Assembly (NCBI GenBank): GCA_017394925.1
Contig: JAFPWQ010000069.1
Location: forward strand, 1-7,421
Reading direction: 5' to 3'
DNA from: Synergistaceae bacterium
GTDB lineage: Bacteria; Synergistota; Synergistia; Synergistales; Aminobacteriaceae
DNA length: 7,421 nt
In this document: piece by piece, positions 1 to 6,919 of the stretch
How the letters are laid out: every line of letters starts with the position of its first letter
How positions within the stretch are numbered: the stretch's first letter is position 1
The notes under the pieces: generated by a model
The model's database searches: none
What the model was told of the DNA's origin: nothing
Seen by the model: only the letters and a program-made list of their open reading frames with translations
Translations under genes and position numbers: made by a program

Positions 1-23
1 CGAGTTCGGGCTTCGCATGTATC

Positions 24-494
24 TTAACAAGTAAAAACCGGGCAAACTGGGGCTTCTGCCCGTTTATTTTGCCTAATCCTTCCGAACACTTCCGATGATG
101 CGCATACATGTATCACGGGCTTGTAGCTTTTATCTGAATCAATTGCGAGTCTCAGTGCCTCAAGCAATCTGCATGTGCCTAATACATTCGTGTTGAGAGT
201 GTCTATCGGAGCTGTGAATGATGTCAAAGGATAACTCTGTGCCGCAAGATGAAACACATAATCGGGTTTGATTGAATCAATGACGCGTATTAATGATATT
301 TCATCATTTAAATCTGCGTACTCAAAATATAATCTGTCATGATGATTTGCGCGTTCAAGAAGATGTGAGACGTTATCAAGCGGACTCCTCCATCTGCATA
401 CGCCGTGAATATCCCAGTCCGTATTTGCGAGTAAATAATCAGCGAGATGTGATCCGACCATGCCGGTTATGCCCGTGATTAATGCCTTAGTCAT
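24..494 (-). pseudogene. Truncated GDP-mannose (or GDP-heptose) 4,6-dehydratase-like SDR, 5' half only
   Basis: This reads as the N-terminal half of an extended short-chain dehydratase of the GMD family, which converts a GDP-sugar to its 4-keto-6-deoxy form. Visible elements are the NAD(P)-binding GITGMVG (residues 8-14), the RWRSPLDN segment (34-41) typical of GMD-like enzymes, an acidic ADL (60-62), HLAAQS (82-87), TNVLGT (102-107) and the catalytic-region ASSEVFG (132-138). The frame stops at residue 156, whereas family members run to about 320-350 residues. The catalytic YxxxK and the whole substrate-binding half are missing. The last 18 or so residues do not resemble the family. The start is ATG at 494, three bases after the hddA stop, with a GGAGG Shine-Dalgarno at 503-507. 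Next to heptose genes, the intact ancestor may have acted on GDP-heptose (DmhA-like) rather than GDP-mannose. The product as read should be inactive. A misassembly at the window edge is an alternative explanation. Confidence 0.75.
33..62 (-). terminator. Possible Rho-independent terminator at the truncated dehydratase end
   Basis: On the minus strand, a perfect 6-bp stem (CGGGCA at 57-62 pairing with TGCCCG at 39-44) closes a 12-base loop. One G and then five T (33-37) follow it. On the plus strand the same stem is followed by a T-rich run (63-70), so it could work in both directions. It lies inside the last codons of the truncated dehydratase frame, which is unusual and suggests that intergenic DNA has been joined to a broken gene. 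The stem is short and a competing GGGC/GCCC pairing exists (50-53 with 58-61), so the call is tentative. Confidence 0.4.
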
Positions 495-497
495 GAT

Positions 498-1499
498 TTA
501 ATCCTCCAGTGAATAATTTTCAGGGTCATAGTAAATTATGTCCGTTCCGTTGTTCTCAAATTCAAACGGGACAAGCAAAAGTTCACTTAATGATTCAATC
601 ATAAATTTCTGATTCTCTTTAGGCACATAGAATAACAAAAAGCCTCCGCCCCCTGCACCTAATAATTTGCCGCCTAAAGCACCCGCATTCATTGCACGTT
701 CATACAGCGAATCAATATCACTGGTTGAAATTTTATTCCCAGTCTGACGCTTTAACTTCCATGTCTCATGTAATAACCTTCCGAAATCATTCAAATCTGC
801 TTTCCTGTCCGTTAATATTTTTTCTGACTCATCAACAAGTGCTTTCATGTCTAATAATTGCTTTGTCTTATCTTGAATATTTTTCTTCGTGTCATTCTGA
901 ATCTCTGATGATAAACGCGAGAATCCCGTGAAGAAGAGCATTAAATTATCATTGAGCTCTCGTTTTCTTTCAGGTGAAATTATGACCGGCGAGACTTCAT
1001 AGCCTTCACGTGAAAAATCTATCCTGTTGAAGCCTCCGAATGATGCTGCTATCTGATCCTGCCATCCGCCTGCCTCTTTGCATAAATCACGCTCAACATG
1101 AATTGCTTCGTCCGCGAGTCTCTTCTTGCCTGTGTACTTGCCCTTGAGCGCATAAAACGCATTCAGCATTCCCACAACGAATGAGCTGCTTGTGCCCAGT
1201 CCTGTACGCGCGGGTAAATCAGCATCGTATGAGACTATGAGCTCGCGCATATCAAGATACTTCATGCATTCACGCACAGCAGGATGATTAATTTCATTTA
1301 TGCTCTTTACGCGTTCAATCTGTGAATACACAACCTGACTCGAATAATCAAAGAATCTGGGTAAATGCCGGACATGAACATAGCAGTATTTATTGAACGT
1401 TGAAGATATTACTGAGCCTCCGTGAACGTTAAAGAATTCGGGAATGTCCGTTCCTCCTCCGAAGAATGACATTCGGAAAGGCGTTTTTGTGATTATCAT
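498..1499 (-). CDS. hddA: D-glycero-alpha-D-manno-heptose-7-phosphate kinase (GHMP family)
   Basis: This kinase phosphorylates D-glycero-D-manno-heptose 7-phosphate at C1 with the alpha configuration, giving the 1,7-bisphosphate on the way to GDP-heptose in the cytoplasm. All three GHMP motifs are visible: PFRMSFFGGGTD (residues 7-18), the ATP-binding DLPARTGLGTSSSF (94-107), and GALGGKLLGAGGGGF (273-287). The GGWQDQIAASFGG stretch (144-156) carries the probable catalytic Asp148. The length of 333 residues suits the family. The FFGGGTD signature and GGWQDQ distinguish HddA-type sugar kinases from galactokinase and homoserine kinase, although L-fucose kinase-like relatives share parts of them. 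The ATG at 1499 overlaps the upstream stop as ATGA and has a strong AAGGAG at 1508-1513, spaced 8 bases. The product of the upstream fusion gene takes the next two steps, which supports the assignment. Confidence 0.9.
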   Translation of the reverse strand: MIITKTPFRMSFFGGGTDIPEFFNVHGGSVISSTFNKYCYVHVRHLPRFFDYSSQVVYSQIERVKSINEINHPAVRECMKYLDMRELIVSYDADLPARTGLGTSSSFVVGMLNAFYALKGKYTGKKRLADEAIHVERDLCKEAGGWQDQIAASFGGFNRIDFSREGYEVSPVIISPERKRELNDNLMLFFTGFSRLSSEIQNDTKKNIQDKTKQLLDMKALVDESEKILTDRKADLNDFGRLLHETWKLKRQTGNKISTSDIDSLYERAMNAGALGGKLLGAGGGGFLLFYVPKENQKFMIESLSELLLVPFEFENNGTDIIYYDPENYSLED

Positions 1500-2749
1500 G
1501 ATGCAATCTCCTTCAGAACGAAATCATAAAGTGAATCATAATCCGAACCAATTAACCCTGTCTTACAGCCTGCAGATTTGCCCGCAAGAATATCATTCTC
1601 TGAATCTCCAATCATCCAAGACTGAGATAAATCTATATTAAAATCATTCGCGGCCTGCAATAACATTCCGGGCTTGGGCTTTCTGCAATCACATTCAATC
1701 TTTAATTCAGGAATCTCTCCGGCGTAACCTTTATGCGGATGATGAGGACAGTAATATATTGCGTCAAGATATGCTCCTTCATGGCCTAAAAGCGTCTCCA
1801 TTTTATTGTGAATCTCTTCAAGTTCTGAAACGCTCACTTCTCCGCGCGCTATTACGGGCTGATTAGTTACTACGATTGCGAGATAACCTGATGAGTTTAT
1901 GCGTCTTATTGCCTCAGGGACATTCGGAAGTAATTCAAACTCGTCTATATTGCGCAAGAATCCTACGAGTTTATTTATCGTGCCGTCCCTGTCGAGAAAT
2001 ACAGCTTTCTGTTTATGCGTTAAGTTACGTGCGTGAACTCTGCCCGAAATAAAATCATTCTGAACCTGCGTATATCTTTCAGGTGTTCCCATGTCCTTAA
2101 CGTATTCGGGACTGTCATAGCAGAATACTCTTCCCGAACGGCATAACGGTTTTAATATCTGCCTGTCTAAATCAATTTTTTCATGGCCTTCTGTATCAAC
2201 ATCATCAAGTGCATATGATTCTATGATATGAATCCCTGCGTTGACTCTATTGCGATACCATTGAGGGCGTGTATCTTCCTTCGTGAGCCATTGAGTTACT
2301 GAATTATTCTTATCAGCGATTATGATTCCGCTGTCATAAGGGTGGCTGTTAGGGTGAGTGAACAGAGTTGCGAGTGCGTGTTTATCCGCGTGATATTCAG
2401 CAAATCGATTCAAATCTACATCAAAAATTACATCTGCATTCAGTAATAAGAATCTTTCACCGAGTTTATTACGAAGCCTGAATAACGCTCCTGCATTCCC
2501 TAAAGGCTTATCCTCAACGTAATATTCAATCTTAACGCCGTAGTTTTTCCCGTCCCCGAAATGATTCATGATTACATCCGCCATGTGTGAGACCGTGATA
2601 ATCACATCATCGAATCCCTGAGAGCGTAAACATTCAATCGTATGTTCAAGAACAGGTTTTCCGGCGAGTTCTATCATGGGCTTTGGAACATCCGCATTCA
2701 CTGACGCGATTCGTGTTCCCTTACCGCCTGCCATTATTACCGTCTTCAT
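1496..2749 (-). CDS. Bifunctional HddC-GmhB fusion: heptose-1-P guanylyltransferase + heptose-1,7-bisphosphate 7-phosphatase
   Basis: Two enzymes are fused in one 417-residue chain. Residues 1 to about 235 form a sugar-nucleotidyltransferase with AGGKGTR (7-13), PKPM (23-26), the GNAG substrate loop (84-87) and the metal-binding LLLNADV (101-107, Asp106). It is likely an HddC that makes GDP-D-glycero-alpha-D-manno-heptose. Residues from about 245 to 417 form a HAD-IIIA phosphatase of the GmhB type: FLDRDGT (251-257, nucleophile Asp253 and acid Asp255), TNQP (295-298), a zinc site CPHH...CDC (Cys334, His336, Cys353, Cys355), RKPKPGM (356-362) and GDSEND (381-386). The kinase gene immediately downstream supplies the bisphosphate for the C-terminal domain, and the phosphatase product feeds the N-terminal domain. 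The ATG at 2749 lies one base after the fcl-like stop and has no strong ribosome site nearby, so translational coupling is likely. GDP rather than ADP or CDP as the nucleotide is inferred from the HddA partner. Confidence 0.88.
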   Translation of the reverse strand: MKTVIMAGGKGTRIASVNADVPKPMIELAGKPVLEHTIECLRSQGFDDVIITVSHMADVIMNHFGDGKNYGVKIEYYVEDKPLGNAGALFRLRNKLGERFLLLNADVIFDVDLNRFAEYHADKHALATLFTHPNSHPYDSGIIIADKNNSVTQWLTKEDTRPQWYRNRVNAGIHIIESYALDDVDTEGHEKIDLDRQILKPLCRSGRVFCYDSPEYVKDMGTPERYTQVQNDFISGRVHARNLTHKQKAVFLDRDGTINKLVGFLRNIDEFELLPNVPEAIRRINSSGYLAIVVTNQPVIARGEVSVSELEEIHNKMETLLGHEGAYLDAIYYCPHHPHKGYAGEIPELKIECDCRKPKPGMLLQAANDFNIDLSQSWMIGDSENDILAGKSAGCKTGLIGSDYDSLYDFVLKEIAS

Positions 2750-2750
2750 G

Positions 2751-3746
2751 CTAACTGCGATAATTGTCCTTGTTCAGCTTGTAGTCCTCGTATGTTTCCC
2801 TCAGACCCTCGTCAAAACTCACAGCAGGCCGCCATCCAAGCGAGAATAATTTCGATGAGTCTAAAAGTTTTCGCGGCGTTCCGTCAGGGTGAACATGATC
2901 GTATACAATTTTTCCCGTGAAACCTGTAACCTTTGCGATTCGTTCTGCGAGTTCCGCAATCGTCATGTCAGAACCATAACCGACATTCACCCATGACTCA
3001 CCGGGCGTATTTGGCTTGTCTGCAGGGTCTCCTGAATAATTCTGCATGAGAAACACACACGCAGAGGCCATGTCATCAATGTGCATGAATTCACGCATTG
3101 CCGATCCCGTTCCCCACAAGACAACTTCATTCTTATTATTCACTTTTGCGTCATGAAATTTCCTGAGTAACGCAGGTATCACGTGTGAATGTTCCGGGTG
3201 ATAATTGTCATTCGGGCCGTAAAGGTTGCAGGGCATCACGGAAATAAAATCTGCCTTGTCGGGATAATGCATGTTCAGATATTCGCAGAGTTTCAATCCC
3301 GAAATTTTTGCGAGGGCGTAACCTTCGTTCGTGAGTTCAAGAGGTGCAGTGAGCAAATATGACTCTTTTATGGGCTGTGGGCATATTCTCGGATAAATGC
3401 AGCCGCTTCCCAAAAAGCAAAATTTCTTCACGCCTGATTCAAACGCTGACATTATTGTATTGAACTCTATCATAGTGTTCACGTACATGAACTTGTCTAA
3501 CGCTTCAAGATTTGCCTGAATTCCTCCCACTTTCGCCGCCGCCATGAAAACATAACCGGGTCTTTCACTCTCAAAGAATGCCTGCGTTGCTGCCTTATCC
3601 ATTAAATCAAGCTCCGAATGTTTTCTTGTGATTATATTATCGAAGCCTTCACGCTTTAACCTGCGAATTATCGCCGAGCCAACGAGACCGTAACCTCCTG
3701 CAACAAAAATTTTATCGTGCTTATTCATTACATGTTTGGATTTCAA
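2751..3746 (-). CDS. fcl: GDP-L-fucose synthase-like GDP-4-keto-6-deoxysugar 3,5-epimerase/4-reductase
   Basis: This is an extended SDR of the Fcl/WcaG family. It performs NADPH-dependent C3/C5 epimerisation and C4 reduction of a GDP-4-keto-6-deoxysugar. Visible elements are the Rossmann GGYGLVG (residues 17-23), AAKVGGIQAN (70-79, a family hallmark), the catalytic Ser in LGSGCIYP (Ser114), YALAK (Tyr143, Lys147), and MPCNLYGPNDNY followed by HVIPAL in the middle. The length of 331 residues is normal. The start is probably TTG at 3746 because a perfect AGGAGG lies 10 bases upstream. An ATG at 3728 would give a more family-typical N-terminus (MNKHDKIFVAGG) but lacks a ribosome site. By family the substrate would be GDP-4-keto-6-deoxymannose. 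In this operon a GDP-heptose derivative, as for the Campylobacter WcaG-like enzymes, is equally possible. The gene starts two bases after the stop of the nuclease gene. Confidence 0.88.
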   Translation of the reverse strand: MKSKHVMNKHDKIFVAGGYGLVGSAIIRRLKREGFDNIITRKHSELDLMDKAATQAFFESERPGYVFMAAAKVGGIQANLEALDKFMYVNTMIEFNTIMSAFESGVKKFCFLGSGCIYPRICPQPIKESYLLTAPLELTNEGYALAKISGLKLCEYLNMHYPDKADFISVMPCNLYGPNDNYHPEHSHVIPALLRKFHDAKVNNKNEVVLWGTGSAMREFMHIDDMASACVFLMQNYSGDPADKPNTPGESWVNVGYGSDMTIAELAERIAKVTGFTGKIVYDHVHPDGTPRKLLDSSKLFSLGWRPAVSFDEGLRETYEDYKLNKDNYRS

Positions 3747-3748
3747 GT

Positions 3749-5032
3749 TTAATCTTCCTCCTGTGAATTTTCTTCGTCTTCCATAAGCAAATTATCACCG
3801 CGAATTTCACCTTTGCGGCATATGCTTTTTATGCGGCAATATCTGCAGTCCGCGTTATTATATTCGGGTTCAAACTTTCCTGCATTAAGAATACCGGCCG
3901 CACACGTCATAGCATACTCTCCTTCAAGACTGCGTTCACTGATTCCGCCTTTGAATTTCTTTGCGCTGAAATCTTTTGCTTTATACGGCTCAAATATCCC
4001 CGCTGAATTCTCCGAAAAACTTCCGGCGATTTTCCCGTCCTCAAGTCCAAGTATATATACTCCTGAAAGTGTACAATTCATCATGCGTTCAAACAGTGCC
4101 GCATAAACTGAGAGCTGTAATCCGTGTTCAAATTTCTTTATGTGTTCAGCGTTCCACGAATAATTTTCGATGGTCATGGCCTTCTCTGAATTCTTGCTTG
4201 AGCCTTCTTTATAGTCAGCTATGAATGCAATATCTTCACCGTCAGGACTCTTCATGATTTCGATTCTATCGCACTGGCCTAAAAAAGTTATGCCGTCAAT
4301 ATCGCTCTTCAGATGCGCTTCGTCTTCCAGTAAGATTTTCTTATGCACATAGCCGCTTTCATGAAGTGAATCAATAATACATGCTTGTATGTCTCTCAGT
4401 CTCTCAACTCTGAATCTCACGCCCTCAAGATGACGTTTTAATCTTGAATCTCGCAATAACTTTCTGTACTGTGAATAATCATTTTCTTCTTCAAGTTTTT
4501 CTGAATCAATCAGCCTCTGCCATTCCTTTTGGGCAATATCAACAAATATTCTTCCTAATGCTTTCATATTCATACGATATTCTTTCCATACTGATTCCCA
4601 GTATGCATGAATCATATTGCCCCATTCAGCCGGCGATGTTATATCAGAATCGCGTTCGTATAATTTCGCCTGCCTCTTTTGCCACCATAAGAACGGACAG
4701 TTTAACAGATCATGAATATCACTTGCACCGACAGCCTCAGATTTTCTCTTAACGACGGGTGCACAGCGTGAAATTTTTTCTTCTGCGTCTATTCCCCTGA
4801 ACGTAAAATTATCACTGCCAAGCAAAATATTTATGCCAGCTGTATCTGCCCTCGTGATCTGCCATGTGTCTTTGAAGTCTTCTTTGAATCTATTCATGAA
4901 CGGTGATTCTGATACCGGCCTGCCTTCGTTATCGAGTTCGGGACATGATATAAGCGTTATTCTCTCGCCCGTGTGAATAAGCCTACGGAATAATGCTTCA
5001 TGCTGTGATGCTTCATCTGACGTAAGCGGCAA
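3749..5032 (-). CDS. C-terminal piece of a frameshifted RexB/AddB-type nuclease: helicase tail plus RecB-family PD-(D/E)XK nuclease with Fe-S cysteines
   Basis: This 427-residue frame is the downstream half of an AddB/RexB-like protein of the double-strand-break end-processing complex. It begins with LPLTSDEAS and TGERITLIS (residues 2-29), which match the last helicase motifs of the family. A nuclease domain follows, with the GNMIH region (His142), GQCDRIE (252-258, Asp255), IADYKEG (271-277, Asp273 and Lys275) and LQLSVY (305-310, Gln306, Tyr310). Cys112 in NCPFLWW together with Cys396, Cys399 and Cys405 (CRYCRIKSIC) give the C...C-x2-C-x5-C iron-sulfur 'staple' known from AddB. The active site is therefore complete. 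The only start near its 5' end is TTG at 5032, and this codon probably encodes an internal Leu of the intact protein. An in-frame TAA lies just four codons upstream of it. Independent translation is possible but not supported by a ribosome site. The C-terminal tail is very acidic. Confidence 0.82.
   Translation of the reverse strand: MPLTSDEASQHEALFRRLIHTGERITLISCPELDNEGRPVSESPFMNRFKEDFKDTWQITRADTAGINILLGSDNFTFRGIDAEEKISRCAPVVKRKSEAVGASDIHDLLNCPFLWWQKRQAKLYERDSDITSPAEWGNMIHAYWESVWKEYRMNMKALGRIFVDIAQKEWQRLIDSEKLEEENDYSQYRKLLRDSRLKRHLEGVRFRVERLRDIQACIIDSLHESGYVHKKILLEDEAHLKSDIDGITFLGQCDRIEIMKSPDGEDIAFIADYKEGSSKNSEKAMTIENYSWNAEHIKKFEHGLQLSVYAALFERMMNCTLSGVYILGLEDGKIAGSFSENSAGIFEPYKAKDFSAKKFKGGISERSLEGEYAMTCAAGILNAGKFEPEYNNADCRYCRIKSICRKGEIRGDNLLMEDEENSQEED
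3757..3762 (-). promoter_or_regulatory. Strong Shine-Dalgarno that favours the TTG start of fcl
   Basis: On the minus strand these bases read AGGAGG, ten bases before TTG at 3744-3746. They lie inside the last codons of the upstream nuclease gene. The downstream ATG at 3726-3728 has no comparable site, so the TTG is preferred. Confidence 0.6.
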
Positions 5033-6693
5033 GTATGAGAATTAGCATTAATTTTTCTGCGTTCTTCATTGCCCAGTAACGGCGATGCTTTTATGTTCCC
5101 CGACCATGTTTTTTGGGTTACTCCCGTGATTATCCAGACAGGAAATGAAGACAGGACTGGGGGATTACCTGTGAAGATTCGTACAGCGTTCGAGATTTTT
5201 ATGGGAGCTCTTGTGTATGAATTTTTGCACCAGTCATCAAGATATTCATACGCATCTTCTTTACTTATTCTTCTGTCCTGAATATTTCCCAAGTCAGGCG
5301 TTAATTCCTCAAGCGCATTTACTTTTTCTCTGACCGTCTGAATTGCACTCGCTGTGATTCTTATTGCCTCATCCATTCCGGGATATTCAGGTGTCATGCT
5401 GATACGGTCAAGCCATAAATTTTTTGCAGTCAGAAATTTCTCAAACGCACGCATAATTTCTAGTGGCCTGTGCTGATGTGATAAGACCCTGCAGAATATT
5501 TGAATCTCTTCAACCGCACGCAATGCAACATGAAATGTTTCATGTTCTTCTTCATGTTCAGATAAATATTTCTTCCAGCTCTCAAGACCGTAACAGCCCG
5601 CACGGTATAATTTCATGACAGGGAAATTGATCCCGGCGAAACATGACTGAGATAAAAGCATGGCCGTGTCGTATGTCGGGAAGTTGCGCGATTCAAGATG
5701 CCTTATTGATGAGAGAATTATTCCCGGAAGTGTGAGATTAATTTTTATGCCCGACTCAAAATTATACGGTATTCCGTAACGTCTGAACGCCTGAGCAAAT
5801 GACTCTTCGCGCCCTGATTCAATCATTATGCCTATCGAATCAAAATCGCTGAACTCGTTATCATGCGTGTATTCACCCTGAGACCATAACGCTAATGTAC
5901 GCGCAATAACGTCGGGTTCAAGTCCGGGCTCTGCACATTTAAGCTCAATCACATGGCCTGATGATTTATGCGGTTCAGAGCCTACATTCATCTGGTAATT
6001 TGCATCGTGAAATTTCTTCATGCTGACTTCGGGCTTAATGATTATCACTTCACGGCACCTGTCAGATAATCCGCGAACTAATTCAAGCTGACTGTGATTA
6101 AATGATAAAAATCCTTCAAACACGAGAATTAATTCTTTTCCCCAGTCCTGAAAATTTCTTAATGCATCAAGAGCTGACGTACATATCTGCGCACTGTCAA
6201 TCAAATTATTTTCTGCAAGATAATTAATATAACCCGAATAGACTTCGGGCAAAAGGAATTCGGACGGGTCTTGTGCGTTTGTATCCGAGATTAATTTTTC
6301 GGGCGGCACTGCTTCGTTCAGCAAGTCGCGAATATCATCAGATAATACTGACGGAAAACCTGAACGCTTTAATCCCGGCCATGATGATGCTTTATCCGGC
6401 AATGCGTTAAGAACATCATCAAGAATGGATTTCAGAATCAACAAGTGATCGGGCGGTGATAATACGCGTTTACGTTTTGAGTCTGACGAACTGCAAATGT
6501 CTTCATAGATTTCATTCCATGTCCATAAATCTTGTGCCGTGTTTATGCCTTTATCATGATGCCAGTGTTTATCTTTCCGCGACGGAACTATGAAGCGTAT
6601 ATCTCTTTCATGGCCTGCGAAGTGTTTCGTGATTCTCTCAGTGATGCCGGGTAACTCAGAGACTTTGTTATACGTGATGACATTAACGCTCAT
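4957..6693 (-). CDS. N-terminal piece of a frameshifted RexB/AddB-type helicase-nuclease subunit
   Basis: This frame encodes 578 residues, of which the first 554 or so belong to an AddB/RexB-like protein. The last 24 (after NANSHT) are out-of-frame sequence from the same DNA that encodes LPLTSDEAS in the next frame. Family signs are DIRFIVPSRKDK (about 31-42), the ELILVFEGFLSFNHSQLELV segment, the ESGREESFAQAFRRYGIPYNFESG region of superfamily 1-like subunits, and WIITGVTQKTWSGN...SPLLGNEERRKIN near the end. There is no GxxGxGKT Walker A at the N-terminus, as in RexB, so this subunit is probably not a motor and would serve as structural and nuclease partner. The ATG at 6693 overlaps the stop of the 61-codon gene as ATGA, with GGAG at 6702-6705 spaced 8 bases. 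I am confident about the frameshift and the general family, and less so about the exact orthologue (AddB, RexB or another RecB-nuclease subunit). Confidence 0.78.
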   Translation of the reverse strand: MSVNVITYNKVSELPGITERITKHFAGHERDIRFIVPSRKDKHWHHDKGINTAQDLWTWNEIYEDICSSSDSKRKRVLSPPDHLLILKSILDDVLNALPDKASSWPGLKRSGFPSVLSDDIRDLLNEAVPPEKLISDTNAQDPSEFLLPEVYSGYINYLAENNLIDSAQICTSALDALRNFQDWGKELILVFEGFLSFNHSQLELVRGLSDRCREVIIIKPEVSMKKFHDANYQMNVGSEPHKSSGHVIELKCAEPGLEPDVIARTLALWSQGEYTHDNEFSDFDSIGIMIESGREESFAQAFRRYGIPYNFESGIKINLTLPGIILSSIRHLESRNFPTYDTAMLLSQSCFAGINFPVMKLYRAGCYGLESWKKYLSEHEEEHETFHVALRAVEEIQIFCRVLSHQHRPLEIMRAFEKFLTAKNLWLDRISMTPEYPGMDEAIRITASAIQTVREKVNALEELTPDLGNIQDRRISKEDAYEYLDDWCKNSYTRAPIKISNAVRIFTGNPPVLSSFPVWIITGVTQKTWSGNIKASPLLGNEERRKINANSHTCRLRQMKHHSMKHYSVGLFTRARE

Positions 6694-6875
6694 TGAGATT
6701 TCTCCATTAAGTTTATGAACTCGGACATGAGTCTAAAATCATCCTGTTTTAATTTTTTTCCGGCTTTGAATCTCTTCCAGTCCTCGAATAAATTCCTTTT
6801 GCGTAAAAAATTTACGTGAGCAATATAAATTGATTCTCTCCATTGTTCGCTGAATGATTTCGTGTTGCCTTCCAT
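6690..6875 (-). CDS. Small hypothetical protein, 61 aa, coupled to the RexB/AddB-like gene
   Basis: I do not recognise this protein. It is highly charged and aromatic (RKRNLFEDWKRFKAGKKLKQ in the middle) and looks helical. It has no signal peptide, membrane segment or cysteine motif. It is the first gene after the TATAAT box at 6920-6925, and its TGA overlaps the start of the nuclease gene as ATGA, which argues that it is real and translated together with it. The ATG at 6875 has only a weak purine-rich site (AAGGCAGG, 6887-6894) about 11 bases upstream. The frame stays open for about 15 more codons upstream, to a TAA near the promoter, but I see no usual start codon there. It could be a remnant of a larger gene or a small DNA-binding or partner protein; the sequence does not decide. 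Confidence 0.55.
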   Translation of the reverse strand: MEGNTKSFSEQWRESIYIAHVNFLRKRNLFEDWKRFKAGKKLKQDDFRLMSEFINLMEKSQ

Positions 6876-6919
6876 GAGGTGAATCGCCTGCCTTAATGTG
6901 AAAGTGTGAATGCAAAATA

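Larger units (their letters stand above)
3749..6693 (-). pseudogene. Whole RexB/AddB-like gene, interrupted by a 1-base frameshift near 5031-5032
   Basis: This entry joins the two pieces. Adding one T to the minus-strand CATACTTGCC (giving CAT ACT TTG CC) restores a continuous frame of about 981 residues with the order helicase-like region, last helicase motifs, RecB-type nuclease, Fe-S cysteines. That length fits the RexB/AddB family. There is no second lesion in either half, so the break is either recent or a sequencing/assembly error. Confidence 0.7.

Noticed and set aside
1..90. A second minus-strand frame reading open from about 88 to the left edge (GLGKINGQKPQFARF...)
   Set aside because: It does not match the missing dehydratase region and has no start codon or ribosome site in view. 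It is too short to call a gene.
4957..5060. Programmed -1 frameshifting between the two nuclease frames
   Set aside because: The required -1 slip would have to occur in about 12 bases after an in-frame TAA, and that stretch has no X-XXY-YYZ heptamer. I saw no stimulating hairpin either. A lost T in a TT(T) run is simpler.
293..5281. Several plus-strand frames of 61-102 codons
   Set aside because: All lie antisense within strongly supported minus-strand genes, have low-complexity composition without recognisable motifs, and are shadows of those genes.
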